Shown: piece by piece, positions 43,483 to 53,505 of the stretch
Layout of the letters: each line of letters starts with the position of its first letter
How positions within the stretch are numbered: position 1 is the first letter of the stretch
Assembly (NCBI RefSeq): GCF_001613805.1
Contig: NZ_LPVY01000003.1
Coordinates: forward strand, 434,001-498,000
Direction: 5' to 3'
Origin: Thalassospira lucentensis
GTDB taxonomy: Bacteria; Pseudomonadota; Alphaproteobacteria; Rhodospirillales; Thalassospiraceae
DNA: 64,000 nucleotides
Made by a program: the position numbers and the translations under genes
Notes under the pieces: generated by a model
What the model saw: only the letters and a program-made list of their open reading frames with translations
Database searches by the model: none
What the model was told of the DNA's origin: nothing

Positions 43483-45867
43483 ATGCCAGTTTCCCGCCTC
43501 GACGCTGATGATTGTGGTTTCCCACATTTCCGGATTCGCAGCCCACACAAAGACCAGTCACCTGAAATTTTCGATTTTTCATCACATTACCGCGCCGCAG
43601 AAGCATTGAAGTTCGGTCTTTCGATGTCCGAGCCAGGATTTAACATCTTTGTTCTGGGCCTTGATCGTGCTGGTCGCATGACCGCAACGCTCGATTATCT
43701 GAAGAAATCGATGGAAGAACGCCCGGCCCCACAGGATTGGGTATATCTGAACAACTTTTCGCGTACCAATCGCCCGCGTCCCTATGCCCTTCCCGCCGGT
43801 GAAGGCCGCAAGCTGGCCGATGCGATGGAAACGCTGGTATCGCACCTGCGCGAGGCATTTGCATCCGCCTTCAACGCCCCGGCTCATCTGACCGAAACCC
43901 AGACCCAGACGGAAGAAGCACGCACCCAGCTGCGCGAAAAGTTTGATGCGCTGCGTGAATATGCCCGCGAACGTGGTCTTGACGTTCAGGAAAACGAAAA
44001 AGGCGTAATGATCGTCGCGCTGAACGAAGAAGGCGAGCCGGTTTCTCTTGACGAAATCCCCAAGGAGCGCCGCGCCGAAGCCGAAGACGCATTTGAAGAA
44101 GTCGCCGAAGAAGCTCGCAAGACGCTGCTTTCGACCCGCGATCTTGAAGAACAGATCGCCGATACGCTTGATGCGCTTCGCCGCGGGGCAGCCAAAGTTG
44201 TTCTGAAACCGCGTATTCGCAAAATTCGCGACAAGTTCACATCACCGGGTATGAAGGCCTGGTTCGAGGCACTTGAAAAAGACATTCTGGATAATATCGA
44301 CGCGTTCGAAGAAGCCAGCGACCAACCTGCCATCGACAGTGGCGACGGCAAAATGCCCGAAACCGTCGATGACCGTTATGCGGTCAATCTTCTGATCGAC
44401 CATTCGCGCGACAAGCATCCTGATGTCGTTCTGGAACCAAGCCCAAGCTATGATAACCTGTTTGGTCAAATCCAGTACCGCCCGGTGGCCGGTGGCATGC
44501 ACCCGCATTTCAGCCTGATCAAGCCAGGTGCCCTGCATCGCGCCAATGGCGGCGTTCTGGTTTTACGCGCGGAATCGCTGGTCGAACACGAAGACAGCTG
44601 GGCGTTTCTTAAGGCAGCCCTTCGTGATGGCGAAATCCGCATCGAGGAAACCCATAAATCCGGCCCGCCAACTGCCGGTGCACCGGAACCGCGCCCCATC
44701 CCGCTTGACGTCAAGGTCGTGATCGTCGGCGCACCGAAATATTACTATACCTTCTTCTCGCTGGATGTTGATTTCCGCAACCATTTCCGGGTCAAGGCTG
44801 ATATCGACGCCGATATGCCCGCAGCGGGTCGCAATATTTCGATTTATACCGGGTTACTACGCGAGTCTGCCTTGGCACGTACCGGTATCCCGCTTGATAA
44901 CGGTGCAATCCGTCAATTGCTGGGTCAGGCGGCCCGCTGGGCCGGGGAACGTGACAAACTGACAGCCCAGATCGAACGGGTCGAAGATGTTGCAATCGAG
45001 GCCGGTGCATTGGCCAAGACCGACAAACGCAGCAGCATCCGGGCTGCCGACGTCCGCCGCGCCATCGAAGAACGCCGCCACCGCAACAGCCGCCTTGAAG
45101 ACCGGTCCCATGAGCGGGTTCAGCGTCGCGAAATCCTGATCGACAGCTATGGTGCGGTTGTCGGGCAAGTCAACGCCCTGACCGTTCTGGATTATGGCGA
45201 TCATGCCTTTGGCCTGCCCGCACGTGTTTCGGCACGGTCCTATGTCGGCAGTCTCGGGGTTTTGAACATCGAACGCATGGTCGACATGTCCGGCCCCCTG
45301 CAACAGAAATCGGTCATGACCATCGAAGGGTTCCTGAAGTCCCGCTTTGCGCAAGAATTCCCGCTCTCCTTTGCCTGCAACGTCACGTTCGAGCAGAACT
45401 ATGGTGGCATTGAAGGTGACTCCGCCTCCATGGCAGAGCTTTGCGCGATCATCTCGGCAATCTCGAACATCCCCATGCGCCAGAATATCGGTGTCACCGG
45501 ATCAATGAACCAGTTCGGACAGGCCCAGCCGGTCGGCGGTATTTCGCACAAGATCGAAGGGTTCTATCGTATTTGCGCCGATCAGGGCTTTACCGGCGAT
45601 CAGGGGGTGATCATCCCGCTAGCCAATGCGGAAAATGTCGTGCTGCGCGAAGAAGTCGTTCAGGCAATCCGCCAGGGCAAGTTCAATATCTGGACGGTCG
45701 AACACATTAACGATGCCATTGAACTGCTGGCAGGCAAACCGTGCGGCGACCATCCCGAAGGCCAATACACTGCCGACAGTGTGTATGGCAAGGCCATGGA
45801 ACGACTGCGCCAGAATGATCGCATCCTGCGTGAACGCCATGCTTTTCCGGCATGGACGGAGCAGTAA
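43483..45867 (+). CDS. Lon-like ATP-dependent protease (AAA_32/LonB-type)
   Basis: 794 residues. The N-terminal part has FNIFVLGLDRAGRMT at the P-loop position, then a long Glu/Arg-rich helical insertion (about 140-260), then ALHRANGGVLVLRAESLVE. The C-terminal part is a Lon-type protease with the Ser-Lys dyad at Ser647 (EGDSASMAEL) and Lys690 (VGGISHKIEG). The P-loop lysine appears as Arg, which is usual in this YcbZ/LonB-like family. Followed without a gap by the SPOR protein gene. Substrates unknown; quality control is the likely role. Confidence 0.88.
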   Translation: MPVSRLDADDCGFPHFRIRSPHKDQSPEIFDFSSHYRAAEALKFGLSMSEPGFNIFVLGLDRAGRMTATLDYLKKSMEERPAPQDWVYLNNFSRTNRPRPYALPAGEGRKLADAMETLVSHLREAFASAFNAPAHLTETQTQTEEARTQLREKFDALREYARERGLDVQENEKGVMIVALNEEGEPVSLDEIPKERRAEAEDAFEEVAEEARKTLLSTRDLEEQIADTLDALRRGAAKVVLKPRIRKIRDKFTSPGMKAWFEALEKDILDNIDAFEEASDQPAIDSGDGKMPETVDDRYAVNLLIDHSRDKHPDVVLEPSPSYDNLFGQIQYRPVAGGMHPHFSLIKPGALHRANGGVLVLRAESLVEHEDSWAFLKAALRDGEIRIEETHKSGPPTAGAPEPRPIPLDVKVVIVGAPKYYYTFFSLDVDFRNHFRVKADIDADMPAAGRNISIYTGLLRESALARTGIPLDNGAIRQLLGQAARWAGERDKLTAQIERVEDVAIEAGALAKTDKRSSIRAADVRRAIEERRHRNSRLEDRSHERVQRREILIDSYGAVVGQVNALTVLDYGDHAFGLPARVSARSYVGSLGVLNIERMVDMSGPLQQKSVMTIEGFLKSRFAQEFPLSFACNVTFEQNYGGIEGDSASMAELCAIISAISNIPMRQNIGVTGSMNQFGQAQPVGGISHKIEGFYRICADQGFTGDQGVIIPLANAENVVLREEVVQAIRQGKFNIWTVEHINDAIELLAGKPCGDHPEGQYTADSVYGKAMERLRQNDRILRERHAFPAWTEQ

Positions 45868-46668
45868 ATGACGAAAGCGGTAATGCCCCCTGCTCGCAAC
45901 CTTTGCTGGTTCGACATGACCAGCACAGCAACAGGGTGCATTGCCGCCGGTCTTTTTCTGATCATGACGATGGATAGTGTTGGTGCGCAGTATTTCGGCA
46001 ATCTAAGCGACAGAGCGGCCCCCGCAACCGAAGAAATCAAATCAGGTCTGGACGCCATCCCGACTGATATTCCGGTTCATGCCAGCAGCCCTTCCCCGAT
46101 CAATCAGCCCCTCAGCCTTTTACCCGGCACGATCCGAACCGAACCGGTTTTGCTTGAAGATACCGAACGGCCAAGCCTTGCCGAACAATATCGAATGGAA
46201 AGGCAGGGCTTCAAACGTGCGCCGTCAAAGGCAACCGTTGTGAAACGCGCTCCTGAAACCAGTCTTGCGCCAACTGCTGCCCCGCAACCGGCATCCGCCA
46301 AAACGGTTTCGGCTGCCAATGCGCCCCAGCCAGCGATACCCGCAACAATGCCCGAAAGCGGCCCATCCCAAACTGCGGCAATAACGGACTCAAGCACATT
46401 TCCGACCGCAACGGATAATGCATTTGCGATTCAGCTGGGCGCATTTCACGACACCATCAGCGCACAGACCTATTGGGCAAGCTTCATGATCCGCTATCCG
46501 GATTTGGCAAAATCCCATCAACGCAGTCTTTCGACGGCGGATCTGGGCGCCAAGGGTATCTTTCACCGGCTTCGCCTTGGCGGCTTTGCCGATATGACCA
46601 GCGCCGAAACACAATGCCGCCAGCTTTTGGCTGACGGCACGGATTGCTTTGCAACGCTGGATCAATAG
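45868..46668 (+). CDS. SPOR-domain protein
   Basis: 266 residues. A hydrophobic segment near residues 20-40 (ATGCIAAGLFLIMTMDSVGA) is a signal or anchor. The middle is Pro/Ala-rich and probably flexible. The C-terminal about 80 residues form a SPOR fold (AIQLGAFHDTISAQTYWASF ... FHRLRLGGFADMTSAETQCRQL), which binds denuded peptidoglycan at division sites in other proteins. The ATG follows the protease stop codon directly, so translation is coupled. Confidence 0.82.
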   Translation: MTKAVMPPARNLCWFDMTSTATGCIAAGLFLIMTMDSVGAQYFGNLSDRAAPATEEIKSGLDAIPTDIPVHASSPSPINQPLSLLPGTIRTEPVLLEDTERPSLAEQYRMERQGFKRAPSKATVVKRAPETSLAPTAAPQPASAKTVSAANAPQPAIPATMPESGPSQTAAITDSSTFPTATDNAFAIQLGAFHDTISAQTYWASFMIRYPDLAKSHQRSLSTADLGAKGIFHRLRLGGFADMTSAETQCRQLLADGTDCFATLDQ

Positions 46669-46683
46669 AGTCGGGGTTTGGCT

Positions 46684-46995
46684 CTAGTTTGATTCACCAC
46701 CCAACAACACAATCTTGTCGACGATCAGTGTTTCGGCTTCGGTACAGGTGGTCATCAATGCGCCATGACCTGTCACACGGACCTTGTCACCGGGACGGAA
46801 TCGGGTTGCCTTGTTTGCCAATGCATAAAGCGTTCCGTCATCAGCACGGAATGTAACGCATTCCCGGCCATTATCGGTGATTTCACCGGTCAGGGTCATA
46901 TTTTCTTTCTGAAATGCCGAGCATGCCGACAACAGCATTCCCGCGGCCAGGATCGCAGCAAACTTGCCAGAAACGGCGCCTATTCCGGTTTTCAT
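46684..46995 (-). CDS. Small lipoprotein with OB-like domain
   Basis: 103 residues. The signal sequence ends with lipobox LLSAC, so Cys25 should be lipidated. The mature part (LTGEITDNGRECVTFRADDG ... RFRPGDKVRVTGHGALMTTC) has the short strands and Gly turns of an OB-fold-like barrel. AGGAGAACC precedes the ATG. Convergent with the SPOR gene. Function not known; placed here as a probable periplasmic envelope protein. Confidence 0.7.
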   Translation of the reverse strand: MKTGIGAVSGKFAAILAAGMLLSACSAFQKENMTLTGEITDNGRECVTFRADDGTLYALANKATRFRPGDKVRVTGHGALMTTCTEAETLIVDKIVLLGGESN

Positions 46996-47143
46996 TATGG
47001 TTCTCCTGTGCTCGTGCGGTTTCTTATCGTCACAAAACCTTATGTCCCTCGTTAAGGATGTTGTAACGCACTGGATTTTAAAAAGGATCCTGCAAACGTT
47101 TTACGCGTTTCAATTCGCATTGTCATTGATAACAAGATCAAAG

Positions 47144-47830
47144 ATGAACAACTCGCATCTGGAACTTTTGAAACAACTGGCTGAAGAATTTCAACCGCGC
47201 ACGGACGTCAATACCCGTGCCACCGTTGAAACCGAAAGCACAGATGCGTTTGCAACACTTGTCGATCTTGCACGTGACATGCAAAACCGCCTTGATCAGC
47301 AGCAGAACCGTATCCGCCAGCTTGAACAAATGGTCGAGACCGACGAACTGACCGGTCTTTACAATCGCCGCGGCTTCCTTCGCCGCACCCGCGAAGCAAT
47401 GGCACGCGCCGCCCGCTACAAAGAAAGCGGGCTTCTGGTGATTGCCGATCTGGACGGCTTCAAGATGATCAATGATCATCATGGTCATGCGGCGGGCGAT
47501 GCCATTCTGCGCCATTTTGGCCAGAACCTTCGCACGCACACACGTGCCGACGATTTTGTCGCCCGGTTTGGCGGGGACGAGTTTGCCATCCTGATGGTTG
47601 GCAGCAACCCCGATGTCGCCGAACCCCGGATCAGAGACCTTGAAAAAGCCACCTTACGCTTCCCCTTGATCTGGCAGGGCACGGCTCTTCCGATCCGGGC
47701 CAGCTTCGGTTATACGATTTATCACGCCAACAGCGATGTCACCGACCTTTTGAAACAGGCCGATGATGCGATGTATGCCAACAAGCATGCAAAACGCGCC
47801 CTTCCCCAAAACAGTCATAACGCCGCCTGA
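47144..47830 (+). CDS. Diguanylate cyclase (GGDEF)
   Basis: 228 residues from the ATG at 47144; the frame is open upstream, but that part overlaps the divergent lipoprotein gene. The N-terminal 60 residues predict a coiled coil (DMQNRLDQQQNRIRQLEQMV). GGDEF domain: DELTGLYNRRGFLRR, then RFGGDEF with GGDEF at 143-147, and an intact inhibitory site RADD (134-137). No membrane or sensory domain, so cytoplasmic. It should make c-di-GMP and be feedback-inhibited. Confidence 0.9.
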   Translation: MNNSHLELLKQLAEEFQPRTDVNTRATVETESTDAFATLVDLARDMQNRLDQQQNRIRQLEQMVETDELTGLYNRRGFLRRTREAMARAARYKESGLLVIADLDGFKMINDHHGHAAGDAILRHFGQNLRTHTRADDFVARFGGDEFAILMVGSNPDVAEPRIRDLEKATLRFPLIWQGTALPIRASFGYTIYHANSDVTDLLKQADDAMYANKHAKRALPQNSHNAA

Positions 47831-48014
47831 ACACGCTTATCGGGCCTAAAACCATCCCACCGACTTCCCATATCGGATATCGGCAGGCATTTTTTGTTTA
47901 TTAAATGCTTTTCCTTCATATTGCCCCTCAAGATCGCTATTTATAAAAAACGGGGAAAATGACTTCGGAGCATATCCGAAGCGTTTTTGGGGGCAGGCTG
48001 GTGATGGTTCTCTT

Positions 48015-49850
48015 ATGACAGACAATATTGGCTACTCAGCAGAAATGAACGACAGGGATCTTCTGGCTGCCATGGCCTTCTGCTGGGCGGACATGTTGCT
48101 TGAAGTCGACGAGAACGGATATATCCTGTTTGTGGCTGGCGCGACCGAAAGCCTTCTGGGCTGTCCACCGGAACGGTTGATTGGCGAAGCACTTGATAAA
48201 CTGGTTATCCGTTCGGAACGGCCCCTTTTGCGGGCCTATCTTCATGCCACTTCCGGGATCAAGCGCCTTGAGGAGCTCGACCTTGATTTCCAGTTGATCG
48301 AGGATGACGACACCGCCCTTGGCAACCCGGTTCCCCTGTCACTGAGCGGCTATATGATTTCCGAACCGATCGGACGCTATTTCATTGCTGCCCGTCATCG
48401 GGCGATCCGCCCACGTGCGCGATCCGGGATTGACCGGCTGATCCTGCAAAACACGCTGTCTTCGGCAAATTCCTCATCCGGCAAAACCGAACAGCATTCC
48501 GAAACAATGGCGCGCGTGGCATCAAGCCATAGCGAGGCCCTTGTTGTGCTTGAAAACCTTGCCGCCCTTCGCAGCCAGGCAGAAACCGACGCCACCAACG
48601 AACTGGCCCGGTTGATCGGGATCGGAATTGGTTCCCGCAGGAACACTGAAGACTTTGACACCAATAGCAACCATCTGGTTGACGAGCCGATGATCGAACT
48701 GGAACGGCGTATTGTCGCTTATGCAAGTGCCCTGCGCGCCGATCTCGACGATCCCGATTGCAGCGACGCGGAAAATACCGTTGATCCTTTCAAAAACCTG
48801 AACCTTGCCACCGGTAGTTCCGGCACTTCGGGTGGCTCAACATTGTCCACCAACGATCTGTTTGGACGTGATTACGATCTTGCCAGCGGTTTTCATCGCC
48901 TGACACAAAATGTCCGCCAGCCAATGGCAGGCGGGGAAAAGGAAACCAACCTGACACGCGCTGTGGCCTATGCGCTTAACCGCCTGCAACATCGCAGCGA
49001 TGCGAATACGGATGTGTCGGCCGAACGGCTCTCGGCCAGCCTGCCCCATCTGATTCAGGAAACCCTGAAATCGGTCCGCGCATTTCGCGAAATTGTTCAG
49101 AACGGCTCATTTGCCGTGGCACTGCAACCGATCGTGCATCTTGGCAGTCTTGAAATGCACCATTACGAGGCGTTGGCACGCTTCCACGACGGCAGCAGCG
49201 CACTTGCCGTTGATCAGATCATCCATTTTGCCGAAGGTACCGGCCTGATTACCGAGTTCGATCTGGCGATGTGCCAGAAAGTACTTGATCATGTAACGCT
49301 TGAACCGGAACTTGTAACTCATTCTGTAGCGGTTAATTTGTCAGGCCATTCACTGGAACAGCAGGATTTCCTGCCGGCATTGGAACAAATTCTTGATCGT
49401 TACGACATTGACCCGGCAAAAATCATGTTCGAGGTAACCGAAACATCGCGCATTCGTGGCCTTCGGGACGTGAATGACGGTTTGCAACGGCTACGTGCAC
49501 GCGGGCACCTTGTCTGTCTTGATGATTTCGGTGCCGGAGCCGCCAATTTCGAATATCTGAGCGCCCTTGACGTCGACATCATCAAATTTGATGGCGGTGC
49601 AATGCGCACGGCTTTGGCCAAACCCAAAGGCCGCGCCTTTATCAAAGCCACAGCCCTGCTTTGCCGCGATCTTGGCATCCATACCATTGCAGAAATGATC
49701 TATGATCAGGCCAGCTTTGAACTGGTTCGTGATCTGGGCATTGATTTCGGTCAGGGATATCATCTTGGCGCACCGGTAACGCTTGCAAGTGTGAACACCG
49801 GATCATCAAGTAACGCGAAGACCGCCAACGCGACCGGAGGCGGGCAATGA
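48015..49850 (+). CDS. PAS-like plus EAL domain protein (predicted c-di-GMP phosphodiesterase)
   Basis: 611 residues. N-terminal about 130 residues resemble a PAS domain (DMLLEVDENGYILFVAGATESLLG). A poorly conserved middle region follows. The C-terminal EAL domain has EAL at 385-387, VNLSGHSLE, FEVTETSRI, LDDFGAGAANFEYL, IKFDG and FGQGYHLG, so the catalytic set looks complete apart from the last loop, which reads AEMIYD where AEGVE is usual. First gene of an operon with a GGDEF protein and a DUF2336 protein, joined by 4-bp overlaps. Confidence 0.88.
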   Translation: MTDNIGYSAEMNDRDLLAAMAFCWADMLLEVDENGYILFVAGATESLLGCPPERLIGEALDKLVIRSERPLLRAYLHATSGIKRLEELDLDFQLIEDDDTALGNPVPLSLSGYMISEPIGRYFIAARHRAIRPRARSGIDRLILQNTLSSANSSSGKTEQHSETMARVASSHSEALVVLENLAALRSQAETDATNELARLIGIGIGSRRNTEDFDTNSNHLVDEPMIELERRIVAYASALRADLDDPDCSDAENTVDPFKNLNLATGSSGTSGGSTLSTNDLFGRDYDLASGFHRLTQNVRQPMAGGEKETNLTRAVAYALNRLQHRSDANTDVSAERLSASLPHLIQETLKSVRAFREIVQNGSFAVALQPIVHLGSLEMHHYEALARFHDGSSALAVDQIIHFAEGTGLITEFDLAMCQKVLDHVTLEPELVTHSVAVNLSGHSLEQQDFLPALEQILDRYDIDPAKIMFEVTETSRIRGLRDVNDGLQRLRARGHLVCLDDFGAGAANFEYLSALDVDIIKFDGGAMRTALAKPKGRAFIKATALLCRDLGIHTIAEMIYDQASFELVRDLGIDFGQGYHLGAPVTLASVNTGSSSNAKTANATGGGQ

Positions 49851-51586
49851 AACAGCATCACAAGGATGCCGACAAGGAAATGTCCGCATATAACGATATG
49901 ACATCAGATCAGGGTTTCATTCTTGATCCGCAGACCATGGCAGATGCCGAGGCACCCGTCATGGTCATGGACAAGAACGGCACCCCCCTGTTTGCCAATA
50001 AAAATGCCCGAAGCTTCGCCGAAGGCATTCGTGATGGTCTGTTTCCGGAAATAAACAAGCTGGTTTTACGCGCCATCACAACGCCGGGCGGGGTTGTCGA
50101 ACTCCTGACATTCGAGGTACAGCGCGGCACGGCAACGCTTGAACTGACGGCATTGCCGATGGCAGATGACCGGGTTCTGCTTTTACCGCGCGACGTAAGT
50201 ATGGATCGCAATCTGCGCGATGCGCTGATTGACTCGCGGCAGCGCTATCGTGACATCGTCGAAGTATCATCCGCCTTTGCGTGGGAAACCGACGATACCG
50301 GCAATTTCATTTTTGTCTCGCCGCGTGGCGCCTTGGGTTACAAGGCCGATGAACTTGTGGGTCGGTCACCGCTTGATTTCCTTTTGGATACAGCGGACCA
50401 GGACAGCGAAATTGTGTTTCGCAGCCAGAAGGCCGTTCGCGATGTACCGATCTGGCTCAGACGGGCCAATGGCAATGCTGCCTGCCTCGCCGTTTCATCG
50501 ACCCCGGTATATACGCGTGACGGTCGCTGGACCGGTACGCGCGGCCTTGCCCATGACATCACCGAACAGCGCCGGCGCGAAAGCGAAGTCGCCACGGCAC
50601 GAAACCGCGACCGGTTGATGACCTACATTGTTCGCACCATGCGCGATGAAATCGACCCGACGCTTGTGCTTAAGGGGGCGGCCGATGCCAGCGCGCGTGC
50701 CCTGGCCTGTGCCGGATGTGCCATTTTCCGCCGCAACGAGGAAACCGATAGGATCGAGGTGGTCGCATGTCATGGCCCCGAAGACCTTGATCCGATTGCC
50801 AAACAGGCATTGAACCAGCTTGGCAACACCGATGAGGTGTTTGAAGCCGAAATCGAGAATTATCGCGTTCTGGCCCAGCGTTGCCATTATCATCAGCAGG
50901 TGAATGGCGCGGTTATATTTATCTTCAACGCCGATCACCCTGCCCCTAACGAGGGCGAACGCGCCATCATGTCCGAAGTATCGGACCAGATCGGGATCGC
51001 GATTGAACAGGCAGCCCAACATGACCGGATCGTTACCCTGTCGCGAACCGATGGTCTTACCGGGCTTTTGAACCGGCGCGCCTTCTTCGACGAATTGGGC
51101 CGCCGCCACGCCCGCCTTGTGCATGATGACATGCCTGCGGCCCTGATGTATGTCGACATGGACAATTTCAAGCTAGTTAATGACGTCCATGGTCATCAAA
51201 CCGGGGATCAGGCCATTCTGGCGCTCGCCCGCATCCTTTTGGACAACACCCGCCCGATTGATCTTGTCGCGCGCCTTGGCGGCGATGAATTCGTGGTCTG
51301 GCTCGACGGGGCGGATATGGCAACCGCATCGCAACGCGCGCGCATCCTGCTTGACAAAAGCGCCACCTTGTCGTCGTTTTCCGGTAGCAAGGATCGTCCG
51401 CTTGGTATTTCGGTGGGCATTGCCGTGCGTGATGCCGGTTCGAAAGAACCGCTTGAACAGCTTGTGCTTCGTGCCGATCAGACCATGTATCAGGTCAAAA
51501 AACACGGCAAAGGCAGTTTCGGCATCGCCGCCCCTCCCGGATCGAGCAGTCCGGCAAGAATAGAAGATCAGGAGACGCCCCTATGA
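49847..51586 (+). CDS. PAS-GAF-GGDEF diguanylate cyclase
   Basis: 579 residues. Residues about 20-115 and 125-250 are PAS-like (APVMVMDKNGTPLFANKNA; VEVSSAFAWETDDTGNFIFV with GYKADELVGRSPLDF). Residues about 265-395 are GAF-like (RALACAGCAIFRRNEETDRI). GGDEF at 478-482 with DGLTGLLNRRAFF ahead and an intact inhibitory site RPID (469-472). It overlaps the EAL gene by 4 bp, so an opposing cyclase and phosphodiesterase are made together. Confidence 0.9.
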   Translation: MKQHHKDADKEMSAYNDMTSDQGFILDPQTMADAEAPVMVMDKNGTPLFANKNARSFAEGIRDGLFPEINKLVLRAITTPGGVVELLTFEVQRGTATLELTALPMADDRVLLLPRDVSMDRNLRDALIDSRQRYRDIVEVSSAFAWETDDTGNFIFVSPRGALGYKADELVGRSPLDFLLDTADQDSEIVFRSQKAVRDVPIWLRRANGNAACLAVSSTPVYTRDGRWTGTRGLAHDITEQRRRESEVATARNRDRLMTYIVRTMRDEIDPTLVLKGAADASARALACAGCAIFRRNEETDRIEVVACHGPEDLDPIAKQALNQLGNTDEVFEAEIENYRVLAQRCHYHQQVNGAVIFIFNADHPAPNEGERAIMSEVSDQIGIAIEQAAQHDRIVTLSRTDGLTGLLNRRAFFDELGRRHARLVHDDMPAALMYVDMDNFKLVNDVHGHQTGDQAILALARILLDNTRPIDLVARLGGDEFVVWLDGADMATASQRARILLDKSATLSSFSGSKDRPLGISVGIAVRDAGSKEPLEQLVLRADQTMYQVKKHGKGSFGIAAPPGSSSPARIEDQETPL

Positions 51587-52953
51587 AGGGTTTTTTGCAG
51601 CGGGTCTTCACCAAACGTCGGGAAACCCCGATCACGTATGATGAAGCCAAAGACATGGCCGCCAGCCCGGATGCGAATGTTCGCGGCGTGCTGGCGCAAC
51701 GTCATGATACCAAACCGGAAATTCTGTATTACCTTGCAAGTGATGCAGATTCCCAGGTGCGGCGCCATATTGCAGCAAACCACGCCACTCCTGTGCAAGC
51801 CGACGTCCTGCTAACCGATGACAAGGACGACAGCGTTCGTGGAAGCCTTGCCGAAAAGATTGCCAATCTTTCGGCCGGGCTGACACCGAATGAAACCGAT
51901 AAACTGCGCCGGATGACCTATGAAGCGCTGGACAAGCTTGCCCGCGATCAGGCCGTCCATGTCCGCCAGGTTATTTCGGAAACGCTCAAGGATATCGCCA
52001 ACGCGCCACAGCCGATCATCCAGCAGCTGGCGCGCGATACCGAAAGTGTCGTCTGCGGACCGGTCCTGCAATATTCGCCGGTTCTGACGGAAACCGATCT
52101 TCTGGAAATCATCGAAGGCAGTTCGGGAAGAGGATCGCTTAGCTTTATCTCGCGTCGTCGCAATGTTGGTGAAAAACTTGCCGATGCGATTGCCGCCAGC
52201 AGCGACAAGGATGCGATCTCGCATCTTCTGGGCAACAAGTCGGCACAGATCCGCGAAGAAACCCTTGATCAGCTTATTGATCGTGCGCCGGATTATCCGG
52301 AATGGCACAAGCCATTGGTTGAACGCCCGCAACTGCCACCGACGGCAGCAGGTAAACTGGCACGTTTTGTCGCTGAAAACCTGATCGGCGTGCTGGAACG
52401 GCGCAAGGATCTGAAAAAGGAACAGCTCGACGCGGTTCGCGAAGTCGTCAATCGACGCATTTCATCTGGCGAGTTCGACAAACGCGAAGATGCACCGGTT
52501 GAAACCCGCAAGGCCAAACAGAAGCAGGCAGAACAGAAAGCAACGACCAAGTCCGGTGGTGCCGAGGCCGCAGCGACGAGCGAGGAAGAAGAATCTTCTT
52601 ATGAAAAGGCATTGGCCCTGCATAGCAAAGGCAAACTGACCGATAAGGAAGTTGCCAAGGCGTTGGCAGCCAACGATGTCAAGTTTGCGCGTGCGGCCCT
52701 TGCAGTCCTTGCCGGTATTCCGCCAGAAGCCGTGACCAAAGTCCTTAACACCCATTCAGCCAAAGGTGTCGTATCGCTGGCATGGAAGGCCGGACTTCCG
52801 GCCGAACTGGCCGTGAAGATTCAGGTCAAGCTTGGGCATGTCCCGCCCGGGCAGACGCTTAATCCGCGTGGCAACGACTATCCGCTGAGCGAAGAAGACA
52901 TGAAATGGCAGCTTGAATTCTTTACCGGCATGGCAACGGTCGGGCTGCGCTGA
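51583..52953 (+). CDS. DUF2336 domain protein with HEAT-like repeats
   Basis: 456 residues. The first about 300 residues contain repeating helical pairs (LAQRHDTKPEILYYLASDAD, VRRHIAANHATPVQADVLL, LAEKIANLSAG) typical of DUF2336 proteins, which are common in alphaproteobacteria and of unknown function. A Lys/Glu/Ala-rich linker (about 305-350) leads to a second small helical domain. It overlaps the PAS-GAF-GGDEF gene by 4 bp, suggesting that it is an effector or partner of that c-di-GMP module. Confidence 0.85.
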   Translation: MKGFLQRVFTKRRETPITYDEAKDMAASPDANVRGVLAQRHDTKPEILYYLASDADSQVRRHIAANHATPVQADVLLTDDKDDSVRGSLAEKIANLSAGLTPNETDKLRRMTYEALDKLARDQAVHVRQVISETLKDIANAPQPIIQQLARDTESVVCGPVLQYSPVLTETDLLEIIEGSSGRGSLSFISRRRNVGEKLADAIAASSDKDAISHLLGNKSAQIREETLDQLIDRAPDYPEWHKPLVERPQLPPTAAGKLARFVAENLIGVLERRKDLKKEQLDAVREVVNRRISSGEFDKREDAPVETRKAKQKQAEQKATTKSGGAEAAATSEEEESSYEKALALHSKGKLTDKEVAKALAANDVKFARAALAVLAGIPPEAVTKVLNTHSAKGVVSLAWKAGLPAELAVKIQVKLGHVPPGQTLNPRGNDYPLSEEDMKWQLEFFTGMATVGLR

Positions 52954-53460
52954 TCAGTGCAGCTGATCCTGCCTGCTATCGGGCGAGCGCAGCATTGAAA
53001 TATGGGCGATACCATCTTCATAGAAGGCTTCGCCGAACTGCATGAAGCCCAGTGCCTCGTAAAAGTTTTTGAGATAAAGCTGGGCATTCAGGAAAATCCC
53101 CCTGCCCGCAAAGGTATCGTGGCAGGACGCGATGGCCTGCAACATCAGTTTACGGCCGATACCCTGGCCACGCAAATCGGGGCTGGCAACGACACGGCCG
53201 ATCGCCGGATGCTGTCCCTGTGCGGAATGATCGGGATCGATACCCGGTGCCACAATGCGCGCAGCGGCAACAACCTTGCCGTCCAGCAATCCCAGAACAT
53301 GCTGACAAAGCGGATCAAGCCCGTCGATCTCGGGGAAAATGCATTCCTGTTCGATGATGAAAATCTGTTGCCGCAATCGCAACAGGTCATGAACCTGAAG
53401 CGGTGTCATCTCGTCAAAGGCGCAATGCACCCACTGCAGGGTCGAGGATGAGGCAGACAT
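52954..53460 (-). CDS. GNAT family acetyltransferase, ElaA-like
   Basis: 168 residues from the ATG at 53460; an ATG five codons upstream lacks room for a ribosome site. ElaA-type N-terminus LLRLRQQIFIIEQECIFPEIDGLD, acetyl-CoA loop VASPDLRGQGIGRKLM (R-G-Q-G-I-G) and the late FYEALGFMQFGEAFYEDGI are all visible. Acetyl-acceptor unknown. It ends directly at the DUF2336 stop (convergent, no gap). Confidence 0.9.
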   Translation of the reverse strand: MSASSSTLQWVHCAFDEMTPLQVHDLLRLRQQIFIIEQECIFPEIDGLDPLCQHVLGLLDGKVVAAARIVAPGIDPDHSAQGQHPAIGRVVASPDLRGQGIGRKLMLQAIASCHDTFAGRGIFLNAQLYLKNFYEALGFMQFGEAFYEDGIAHISMLRSPDSRQDQLH

Positions 53461-53505
53461 GGCGGCAACTTTCATTTCCGGACGTGATGGACGCGCTTGT
53501 TCTGG

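Noticed and set aside
43483-45867. Arg in place of Lys in the P-loop of the Lon-like protease as a sign of inactivity
   Set aside because: This deviation is usual in the YcbZ/LonB-like family as I know it, so it is not special to this gene.
46964-47143. Upstream extension of the GGDEF protein as a membrane segment
   Set aside because: The extension overlaps the start of the divergent lipoprotein gene and lacks a ribosome site; the ATG at 47144 is preferred.
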